Positions 8,220 through 14,655 of a stretch of 32,022 nt of DNA are shown piece by piece. Position 1 is the stretch's first letter. Every line of letters begins with the position of its first letter. The position numbers and the translations under genes are program-made. The notes below the pieces were generated by a model. The model was given only the letters and a program-made list of their open reading frames with translations. It made no database searches and was not told the DNA's origin. This DNA is from Vicinamibacterales bacterium (GTDB lineage: Bacteria > Acidobacteriota > Vicinamibacteria > Vicinamibacterales > CAVVIG01), in contig JANWLS010000231.1 of NCBI GenBank assembly GCA_025450765.1, positions 1 to 32,022 of the forward strand, in the 5' to 3' direction.

Positions 8220-8303
8220 GCTGCCAGGCTCTGGGCGCCGGAATCGACCTACGGCCCAGACTGTCTTTAGCGCCTAGCGCCTAGAGCCCAGTGCTCAGCG
8301 CCT
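8211..8303. repeat. inverted pair of 7-bp-period repeat arrays between convergent genes
   Basis: On the right, five abutting heptads cover 8268-8302: TAGCGCC, TAGCGCC, TAGAGCC, CAGTGCT, CAGCGCC. On the left, 8211-8238 reads AGGCGCT, AGGCTGC, CAGGCTC, TGGGCGC, the same motif on the other strand. AGGCGCT (8211-8217) pairs with 8297-8303, and GGCTCTGGGCGC (8227-8238) pairs at 11 of 12 positions with 8277-8288. The kch stop lies in the left array and the aminotransferase stop at the right edge. The structure could act as a bidirectional terminator. Confidence 0.75.
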
Positions 8304-9516
8304 ACACCTTGACGGCGAAGAGCGACTTCATCGACTCAATCGCCCCCGCCAGCTCCTTCCGGTCGCGCGCGAAGCAGAACCGGATGTGGCCCTCGCCCTG
8401 CGCGCCGAAGTCCTCGCCGGGGACGTTGCCGATGCGGCCGTTGGTGATCAGGTGCTCGGCCATGCGCCACGAGAGCGACTCGCCGTGGCCGGCGAGCGCC
8501 TTGCCCGCCTGCTTGAATTCCGGCGTCGACTTCCAGGACGGATCGATCTTCACGAAGGCGTAGAAGGCCGCGCGCGGCGGCTGGCCGGTGAAGATGCCGC
8601 CGAGCTCGGCGAGGCCGTCGTAGAAGACCGTGCGGCGCGCCTCGAGCTCCGTGACGAACCCGTCGATGCACGCGCGTCCCGCTTCGAGCGCGCCGATCCC
8701 GCCGTACTGGACGATGGAGGAGACGTTGCCCGTCGTATAGGCGACAACCGTCTTGGCGCGGCTGCGCATCGCGTCGTTCTTGATCGCCACGTATCCGAGC
8801 CGGAGCCCCGTCATCGCGTACGACTTGCTGAACGTGTAGATCGGGATCGTCCGGTCGTACATGCCCGGCAGCGAGGCGATGCTGATGTGCTCGGCGCCGT
8901 CGAAGACGATGTCTTCGTAGGCTTCATCCGAGATCACCCAGAGATCGTGGGCGCGGGCGAGCGCGGCGATCCGCTCGAGATCATCGCGCGTGAGCACGCC
9001 GCCACTCGGGTTGTTCGGCGTGTTCACGTAGAGCACTTTCGTCTTCGGCGTGATCGTCTTCTCGAGCTCGTCGAGGTCGTAGCGCCACCCGCGCGACTCG
9101 TAAAGGGGGCAGCCGACCGGGACCCCGTGGGCCGCCATGACATGACCGACCGTCGGCGGCCACTCCGGGTCCGGCACGATGACCTCGTCGCCCGGCTCGA
9201 GCAGCGCCTGCATCACGGCGTAGATGCCGTGCATCCCGCCGTTGGTCACCAGCACTTCGTCGGCGCTGTCCACCGGAATCCGGTTCCGGTGGCGCAGCTT
9301 GGCGGCCATGAGCTCGCGCAGCTGCGGCAGGCCGTTGGTCTGCAGGTAGTGCGAGCGGTTGTCGGTGATGGCGCGTCGCATCGCCTCCTTCACGGAGTCT
9401 GGCGCGTCGAAGCTCAGGTCGCCCTGGTCGAGGCGAAAGGGGTCCTTGACCGAGTACATCAGGTCGCGGATGAAGGTGATGCCGGAGAGCGGGACGGAAT
9501 CGAGGTATCTGGCCAT
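8302..9516 (-). CDS. class I/II PLP-dependent aminotransferase
   Basis: This 404-residue cytosolic enzyme of fold-type I transfers amino groups using pyridoxal phosphate. Visible residues are Asn169 in NTPNNPSGG, Asp197 and Tyr200 in VISDEAYED, the Schiff-base Lys231 in TFSKSYAMTGLRLGY with Arg239, and a C-terminal IRFCFA segment with the carboxylate-binding Arg. It most resembles aspartate-type aminotransferases (AAT family Ib); the amino acid used cannot be fixed. The start ATG at 9516 lies 8 nt after a TATAAT and has no Shine-Dalgarno. It shares this promoter core with the divergent amidohydrolase gene. Its 3' end converges on kch. Confidence 0.9.
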   Translation of the reverse strand: MARYLDSVPLSGITFIRDLMYSVKDPFRLDQGDLSFDAPDSVKEAMRRAITDNRSHYLQTNGLPQLRELMAAKLRHRNRIPVDSADEVLVTNGGMHGIYAVMQALLEPGDEVIVPDPEWPPTVGHVMAAHGVPVGCPLYESRGWRYDLDELEKTITPKTKVLYVNTPNNPSGGVLTRDDLERIAALARAHDLWVISDEAYEDIVFDGAEHISIASLPGMYDRTIPIYTFSKSYAMTGLRLGYVAIKNDAMRSRAKTVVAYTTGNVSSIVQYGGIGALEAGRACIDGFVTELEARRTVFYDGLAELGGIFTGQPPRAAFYAFVKIDPSWKSTPEFKQAGKALAGHGESLSWRMAEHLITNGRIGNVPGEDFGAQGEGHIRFCFARDRKELAGAIESMKSLFAVKV

Positions 9517-9540
9517 AGCGTCCCATTATAATGAGCGGCC
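9517..9540. promoter_or_regulatory. shared palindromic -10 for two divergent genes
   Basis: The whole region between the two start codons is 24 bp. Its centre is the perfect palindrome CATTATAATG (9524-9533), which reads TATAAT on both strands (9527-9532 on +, 9530-9525 on -). Each TATAAT ends exactly 8 nt before its ATG (9541 on +, 9516 on -). Both transcripts would be leaderless or nearly so, and both -35 regions fall in the opposite gene's coding sequence; no TTGACA-like box is seen there. Confidence 0.65.
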
Positions 9541-10767
9541 ATGCCCGACCGACGCGAATTTCTCGGGATGCTTTCGGCGGCGCCGCTCCTGCGGATCCCG
9601 GCGCTCGCGGCGCGTTCGTCTCAGCCGCCAGCTTCAGCCGCGGATGATGCGCCCTACGATCTCGTGATCACCGGCGGCCGCGTGATCGATCCGGCCCAGC
9701 ATCTTTCCGGAACCGCCGACGTGGCCGTGCGCGGCGGCACGATTGCCGCCGTCGGCCCTCACCTGTCGCGGCATCCCGCGCACGACACGATCGACGCCCG
9801 TGGATTGATCGTCACCCCCGGGCTCATCGATCTGCACGTGCATGTGTACGAAGGCGTCGCCGGGGTCGCCATGTCCGCGGATGCCGGCTCGCTGGCGCAC
9901 GGCGTCACGACGGTCCTCGATGCTGGCTCGGCCGGCGCGACGACCTTCCCCGGCTTCCGCCGCTACATCGTCCAGCCGGCGCGCACGCGGATTTATTCCG
10001 CCCTGAACATCTCCACGATCGGGCTCGTGTCGCTCAACGAACTGAACGATCTGGAATTCGTCGACCCGAAGGCGGCGGTTCACGCGATCGAGGCCAATCG
10101 AGACCTGATCCGGGCGATCAAGGTCAGGCTGACGCCGAACATCCCGGGCACTCAGGATCTGGAATGCCTGCGCCGCGCACGCGCGGCCTCAGATGCCTCA
10201 GGCGTGCCGCTCCTGGTGCACATCGGCGGCTCGCATTCATCTCTGAAGGACATTCTCGGCCTGCTGCGTCGCGGCGACATGGTGACGCACGTGCTGCGTG
10301 AGCAGCCGAATGGCGTGGTTGATGCCGCCGGGCGCATCAATGAGGCGTTCGTCGACGCGCGCTCGCGCGGGGTGTTCATGGACGTCGGGCACGGCTCGGG
10401 CAATTTTTCGTGGCCCACGGCCGAAGCGGCCACTCGCCAGGGCTGGTGGCCCGACACGATCTCGACCGACCTCCACTCTCGCAACGTGAACGGGCCCGTC
10501 GTCGATCTCCCGACGACGCTCTCGAAGTTCCTGCGGCTGGGGCTCACGGTCGAGCAGGTGATTGAGAAGGCGACGGTGACGCCCGCGCACATCTACCCGC
10601 TGGCGGCCGGCTGCGGCACGCTGCGCGCCGGCGCCCCCGCGGATGTCGCGCTCCTTCGCCTGGAAGAGGGCTCCTTCGCGCTGACCGATTCTCATCGCCA
10701 GACGCGCACCGGCCGACAGCGCCTGGTGCCGGTCCAGACCATCCGCGCCGGACGGCGTGTGTCCTAA
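9541..10767 (+). CDS. exported amidohydrolase (dihydroorotase/deacetylase-like metallohydrolase)
   Basis: This 408-residue member of the amidohydrolase superfamily is a metal-dependent TIM barrel. The N-terminus MPDRREFLGMLSAAPLL is a twin-arginine (Tat) signal, implying export folded with metal. Metal-site features are His99 and His101 (DLHVHVYEG), Lys194 (AIKVRLTP, the likely carbamylated lysine), His227 (LVHIGG), a further His near 250 and Asp310 (STDLHSRN). The closing ADVALLRLEEG strand belongs to the small beta-sandwich domain (GAPADVALL). It fits the amidohydrolase/deacetylase family better than a biosynthetic dihydroorotase, because it is exported and stands apart from pyrimidine genes. 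The substrate is unknown. The TAA stop begins one nt before a heptad repeat array. Confidence 0.85.
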   Translation: MPDRREFLGMLSAAPLLRIPALAARSSQPPASAADDAPYDLVITGGRVIDPAQHLSGTADVAVRGGTIAAVGPHLSRHPAHDTIDARGLIVTPGLIDLHVHVYEGVAGVAMSADAGSLAHGVTTVLDAGSAGATTFPGFRRYIVQPARTRIYSALNISTIGLVSLNELNDLEFVDPKAAVHAIEANRDLIRAIKVRLTPNIPGTQDLECLRRARAASDASGVPLLVHIGGSHSSLKDILGLLRRGDMVTHVLREQPNGVVDAAGRINEAFVDARSRGVFMDVGHGSGNFSWPTAEAATRQGWWPDTISTDLHSRNVNGPVVDLPTTLSKFLRLGLTVEQVIEKATVTPAHIYPLAAGCGTLRAGAPADVALLRLEEGSFALTDSHRQTRTGRQRLVPVQTIRAGRRVS

Positions 10768-10807
10768 TTCTCCATTCTCAATTCTTCATTCTCAATTTCT
10801 ATATTCA
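10766..10807. repeat. AT-rich 7-bp-period repeat at a convergent gene junction
   Basis: Six abutting heptads are seen: AATTCTC, CATTCTC, AATTCTT, CATTCTC, AATTTCT, ATATTCA. The array spans the 24-bp gap between the amidohydrolase stop (10765-10767) and the beta-lactamase stop (10792-10794, minus) and both stop codons. The final residues of the beta-lactamase (about YRN) are encoded by it. It is strikingly AT-rich in this GC-rich sequence. Confidence 0.75.
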
Positions 10808-11742
10808 AAATACTCCGCCACCTGCTGCGCCACCCGTGCGATCGCATCCTCGATCATCTCGCCCGAGCCGGGGCCGTGACGGTGCGTATAGATGCTGACG
10901 ATCACGTGGTGCTTCGGCGACTCGAGCACGCCCACATCGTCGGCCACATACGGCAGGAAGTCGCCCGTCTTGTGCGGGACGCGCCAGTCGCCTTCGATGT
11001 AGCGCGGGATCCGCGTGCGATACAGCTGGCCGCGCATGATCTGCAGCATCAGATCGGAGGAGGCTTTGTCGACCAGTTGCCCGCGCTCCATCATCTCGAG
11101 CAGCCGGCCCATCTCCCGCGCCGTCGTCTGGCCGAAGGGATGCTGTCCGCCGCGGTCGAGGGCTTCCGGGCTCGGGGCGGCGCGAAGTGCGGCGAACCAT
11201 TCGTGTCCTGTCGCCCGCGCCCGCGTCTGGGCGAAACCAAGCTGCTGCATCCGCGCGTTCACGGCGGACGGCCCGCCCACCATGCGATAGAGAACGTCTG
11301 TGGCCGTGTTGTCGGAGACGACCACCATCAATGAGATCAGATCCTTCACGGTGAAGACCGCGCCCGGATCGAGATACTTGATGACGCCGGTGCCCGGCAG
11401 CCGGTCGGCTTCCTTGAAGGTGTACTTGTCCGTCAGCTTGAACGCTCCCGCCTTGATCTGCTCGAAGACCTCCGTCATCAACGCCAGCTTGATGGTGCTC
11501 ATCGTCTCCATCGGCTGGTCGGCATTGATGGCGATCTCTTCGCCCGTTTCGATCGACTTCACGTAGATGCCCCACTGTGTGTTGGTGGCATTCGTGATGC
11601 GCTGGATCGACGTCTTCAGGTTCTGGAGCGGCGTCGAGGCGGGCGGCGCGCTTTGCGCGCGAAGACGCGCGCCGCCGGACGTGACGGCGAGGAGCGCGGC
11701 GCACGCCGCGAACATGGCCAACAGACGACTCGCAAGGGACAC
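10792..11742 (-). CDS. class A beta-lactamase family serine hydrolase
   Basis: This 316-residue exported protein has the three active-site motifs of class A beta-lactamases: Ser82-Thr-Ile-Lys85 (SxxK), Ser143-Asp-Asn145 (SDN) and Lys258-Thr-Gly260 (KTG). Spacing between them matches the family. The omega-loop general base, normally in ExxLN, is not canonical; Glu181 in GHEWFAAL is at about the right distance. The protein could hydrolyse penicillins or be a related peptidoglycan-directed hydrolase. A signal peptide is clear (SRLLAMFAACAALLAVTSGGARLRA). The GTG start at 11742 has AAGGAGG four nt upstream, overruling longer frames that read into the MetF-like gene. It lies 28 nt downstream of that gene on the same strand and may be cotranscribed. 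Confidence 0.85.
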   Translation of the reverse strand: MSLASRLLAMFAACAALLAVTSGGARLRAQSAPPASTPLQNLKTSIQRITNATNTQWGIYVKSIETGEEIAINADQPMETMSTIKLALMTEVFEQIKAGAFKLTDKYTFKEADRLPGTGVIKYLDPGAVFTVKDLISLMVVVSDNTATDVLYRMVGGPSAVNARMQQLGFAQTRARATGHEWFAALRAAPSPEALDRGGQHPFGQTTAREMGRLLEMMERGQLVDKASSDLMLQIMRGQLYRTRIPRYIEGDWRVPHKTGDFLPYVADDVGVLESPKHHVIVSIYTHRHGPGSGEMIEDAIARVAQQVAEYFEYRN

Positions 11743-11770
11743 GGCGCCTCCTTGGACAGATGTGAGGGAT

Positions 11771-12634
11771 CTACGGCTGGGGGACCTGCCCTTCGACACG
11801 GTCCCGGATCGCCGCGAGCGTCCGGTGGGCCGAGCCGTTCGGGAGATTGCTGATGTAGACATGCCGCACGCCGCGGTCGCGGAGCGCGCGAATGGTCCGC
11901 GCGCACACGTCTTCCGCGGTCGCTCCTTCGGCGAACTCGCGCGCGAGCGCCTCCTGCGGCACGGGCAGAAAGTTGGCGAGCGCCTCGAGCGTCCGCGGGT
12001 TGGCGCTGCGATAGAAGAAGACGCCGAACAGGCCCGGCACGTCCACACCGCGCCGGGCGCGCTCGTCGAGGAAGCGGTCGATCGGCGCGAGGTGGTGATG
12101 CGAGACGATCTGCGTCAGGAAGAAATCCGCGTAGAAGGTCGAATCCGCGAGATACGCGACCTGGCGCTCGGCGTCGCCCGCGGGGTTTGCCCATCCACCG
12201 AGCACCAGATCCGGTTCACGTTCACGAATCAGCTTGCGAAGCTGCCACGCGTGCTCCACGCATCGCGGCGTGCCGATGTGGCGATCACCGCCGAGTACCA
12301 CGAGTGAGCGGAAGCCGTGCTGGCGGGCGCGGTCGGCATAGCCGAGGCAGAACGGCAGCGGATGCTTGCACGTCAGGAACGGAACGATCCGCGGCAGCGG
12401 CGCGTCGGCGCCCACGTTGATCATCAGGTGGCGGAGATTGTCTTCCTCGTCGGCGCCGACGGCGCTATCGGTGAGGCAGACGAACGTTTCGTCGCGCGTG
12501 AGCCGCCGCACCGCATGATAGGTGTCGATCCACGCGTCGATGCCTTCGCCGCTCGCCAGTTCGGCCCGGGGCGGACGCAGTTCGGCGGCGAAGACGGAGG
12601 AATCGGACCGGAGGGCTTCGATCAACGTGCGCAC
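11771..12634 (-). CDS. methylenetetrahydrofolate reductase-like protein (MetF family)
   Basis: This 287-residue TIM-barrel protein looks like 5,10-methylenetetrahydrofolate reductase, an FAD enzyme making 5-methyl-THF for methionine synthesis. Supporting features are AAELRPPR near the N-terminus, PFLTCKH, LVLGGDRHIG (RGD-like region), GGWANPAG, FFLTQIV (the TQ pair typical of the family) and VYISNLP near the end. The sequence is divergent from classical MetF, for example TCKH where TC is usually followed by other residues, so a specialised folate role is possible. The start GTG 12634 lies 14 nt after TATACT. The reading frame stays open far upstream on this strand, but that part is antisense to the M49 peptidase gene. 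The beta-lactamase gene follows 28 nt downstream. Confidence 0.7.
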   Translation of the reverse strand: MRTLIEALRSDSSVFAAELRPPRAELASGEGIDAWIDTYHAVRRLTRDETFVCLTDSAVGADEEDNLRHLMINVGADAPLPRIVPFLTCKHPLPFCLGYADRARQHGFRSLVVLGGDRHIGTPRCVEHAWQLRKLIREREPDLVLGGWANPAGDAERQVAYLADSTFYADFFLTQIVSHHHLAPIDRFLDERARRGVDVPGLFGVFFYRSANPRTLEALANFLPVPQEALAREFAEGATAEDVCARTIRALRDRGVRHVYISNLPNGSAHRTLAAIRDRVEGQVPQP

Positions 12635-12648
12635 GGTGTTCCGCGGCC

Positions 12649-12657
12649 AGTATACCA
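12649..12657 (-). promoter_or_regulatory. extended -10 box of the MetF-like gene
   Basis: TGG-TATACT on the minus strand ends 14 nt before GTG 12634. The predicted leader is about 7 nt, too short for a ribosome binding site. Confidence 0.4.
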
Positions 12658-12697
12658 GCCGCGTGCGGCGTCCGGGTTGGCGAGGCCGTGAAGGCGA

Positions 12698-12706
12698 TGG
12701 TAGGCT
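12698..12706 (+). promoter_or_regulatory. extended -10 box of the M49 peptidase gene
   Basis: TGG-TAGGCT ends 12 nt before ATG 12719, predicting a leader of about five nt. No Shine-Dalgarno is visible. It would drive the M49, HEAT-cyclophilin and aminotransferase genes. Confidence 0.35.
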
Positions 12707-12718
12707 GAAGCACACGCG

Positions 12719-14644
12719 ATGAATCAGCCGGACCGCCCGTATCTGCTGGAACAAGTCGACGATGCCGCCGTCGTGCAGGTGTACGCCGACGGCTTTTCCT
12801 CGCTGCCGCTGCGCGAGAAGACGCTGATCTGGCACCTGTATCAGGCGGCCGTGGCCGGGCGCGACATTTATTACGACCAGAAGTACGCGCACGGCCTGGC
12901 GATGCGCGGTGTGCTCGAGGCGATCGTCGCGCATGCCGCGGACATCGACCCGGAGACCCTCCGCGAGATCGAGCGCTACACCAAGCTGTTCTGGATCAAC
13001 AGCGGACCGTTCAACAATCTCACGGCGCGGAAGTTCGTCCTGGGCTGCACACCCCAGGCGTTCGCGGCCGCGGCGCACGCGGCCGCGCGCCACGGCGCCC
13101 GCCGTCCCGTGCGCGACGGCGAGTCGCTCGACGCGCTGCTCGCACGGCTGCAGCCGTTCTTCTTCGATCCGGACGTCGATCCCCTCGTGACGAACAAGAC
13201 GCCCGCGAAGGGCCAGGACATCCTGGCGGCAAGCGCGAACAACCTGTACGACGGCGTGACGATGGAGGCGCTCTCGGGGTTCGACGAGCGCCACCCGCTC
13301 AACTCGCGGCTGGTGCGGCGCAGCGGTCATCTCGACGAAGAGGTGTACCGGGTGGGCGGCCGCTACGGATCGCAGATCTCGCGAATCGTCGGCCATCTCC
13401 GCGACGCGCTGCCGTATGCGACCGAGACGATGCAGGAGGCGCTCCGCGCGTTGATCCGGTTCTACGAGACGGGTGAGACACGGGATCGCGAACACTACGA
13501 CATCGCCTGGGTCCGCGACAAGGCGTCGCCGGTCGATACGATCAACGGCTTTATCGAGGTGTACCTGGATGCCCGCGGCATGAAGGGCGCCTGGGAGGCC
13601 CTCGTCTTCTACATCAATGAAGAGAAGACGAGAGGGATCCGGAAGCTCGCGGCGAGTGCCCAGTGGTTTGAAGATCGGATGCCGTGGGACGAGCGGTACC
13701 GGAAGGCGGGCGTCCAGGGGATCACGGCCAATGCGATCGACGTCGTCATCGAAGCGGGCGACTCGGGGCCGATCACGCCGGTCGGCATCAATCTTCCGAA
13801 CGACCAGGGTGTTCGCGAGCGGTACGGCAGCAAGTCGGTGTCGCTGTCGAACGTCATGGAGGCGTACGACAAGTCGATGCCCACCGCCTTTCGTCGCGAG
13901 TTTTCCTGGTCGCCCGAGGAGGCGCAGCGGGCGGAGCGCTGGAGCGCGTCGGCCGCGGAGCTCCTCACCAACATGCACGAGGTGATCGGGCACGGGTCCG
14001 GCAAGGTCTCGCCGCACCTCAACGGCAACCCGCACGCGGCGCTGAAAGAGCAGTTCTCGGCGCTCGAAGAAGCGCGCGCGGACCTGGTGGCGCTCTACTT
14101 CCTGCCCGACCCGAAGCTTGCCGAGCTCGGCCTGGTGGCGCCAGGCGACCAGGCGGAGATTGTCCGCGCCGAGTACGAGAGCTACACGCGCAATGCGCTC
14201 GTGCAGCTCCGGCGCGTCCGCCACGGAACCCAGCTCGAAGAAGATCACATGCGCAACCGACAGACGATCGTGCACTGGCTGATCGCGAACACGTCCGCCA
14301 TCGACCGCCGGACGCGCGACAGCAAGACCTACTACGTCGTGGCGGATGTGCGGGCGTTCCAGGAAGGCGTGGGGCGGCTGCTCGCCGAGGTGCAGCGGAT
14401 CAAGGGCGAGGGCGATTACGCGGCGGCGCGTGCGCTCATCGAGCAGTATGGCGTGCACGTCGATCCGGCCCGGCGCGACGAGGTGCTGAGTCGCGTCGAG
14501 GAGCTCCATCTTCCGTCGTACACCGGCTTCGTGATGCCGGCGCTCGCGCCGGTGCGCGACGCCAGCGGCGCGATCACCGACGTGGCGATTTCGTATCCGC
14601 AGGACCTGACGACACAGATGCTGGCGTTCGCCGCCAGTCAATAG
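12719..14644 (+). CDS. M49 family metallopeptidase (dipeptidyl-peptidase III-like)
   Basis: This 641-residue zinc peptidase carries the M49 hallmark HEVIGH (His420-Glu421 to His425), the one-residue-longer variant of HEXXH, followed by GSGKVSP. The second signature EEARADLVALY supplies the third zinc ligand Glu. M49 enzymes remove dipeptides from the N-terminus of short peptides. No signal peptide is visible (MNQPDRPYLLEQVDD), so it is probably cytosolic. The ATG start is the first in frame and lies 12 nt after a -10-like box. The next gene's ribosome binding site overlaps this stop codon (TAGGAGG), which implies translational coupling with the HEAT-cyclophilin gene. Confidence 0.92.
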   Translation: MNQPDRPYLLEQVDDAAVVQVYADGFSSLPLREKTLIWHLYQAAVAGRDIYYDQKYAHGLAMRGVLEAIVAHAADIDPETLREIERYTKLFWINSGPFNNLTARKFVLGCTPQAFAAAAHAAARHGARRPVRDGESLDALLARLQPFFFDPDVDPLVTNKTPAKGQDILAASANNLYDGVTMEALSGFDERHPLNSRLVRRSGHLDEEVYRVGGRYGSQISRIVGHLRDALPYATETMQEALRALIRFYETGETRDREHYDIAWVRDKASPVDTINGFIEVYLDARGMKGAWEALVFYINEEKTRGIRKLAASAQWFEDRMPWDERYRKAGVQGITANAIDVVIEAGDSGPITPVGINLPNDQGVRERYGSKSVSLSNVMEAYDKSMPTAFRREFSWSPEEAQRAERWSASAAELLTNMHEVIGHGSGKVSPHLNGNPHAALKEQFSALEEARADLVALYFLPDPKLAELGLVAPGDQAEIVRAEYESYTRNALVQLRRVRHGTQLEEDHMRNRQTIVHWLIANTSAIDRRTRDSKTYYVVADVRAFQEGVGRLLAEVQRIKGEGDYAAARALIEQYGVHVDPARRDEVLSRVEELHLPSYTGFVMPALAPVRDASGAITDVAISYPQDLTTQMLAFAASQ

Positions 14645-14655
14645 GAGGCGTGCAG

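Noticed and set aside
6860-8284. A 474-codon + strand frame across the amidase/kch region
   Set aside because: It is a shadow of kch in another frame; the frame from 6984 contains the K+ filter and RCK domain.
8211-8303. CRISPR array
   Set aside because: Repeat units are 7 bp and contiguous with no unique spacers, and no cas genes are nearby.
11771-14641. A 956-codon open frame on the minus strand covering the MetF-like gene and the whole M49 peptidase gene
   Set aside because: Only the part from GTG 12634 gives a recognisable family. The rest is antisense to the M49 gene, Arg/His-rich and shows no motifs, a usual artefact of high GC.
13684-14655. Long N-terminal extension of the HEAT-cyclophilin frame
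   Set aside because: It overlaps the M49 gene in another frame and is Arg/Gly/Ala-rich. ATG 14656 has AGGAGG, a signal peptide and is placed just after the M49 stop.
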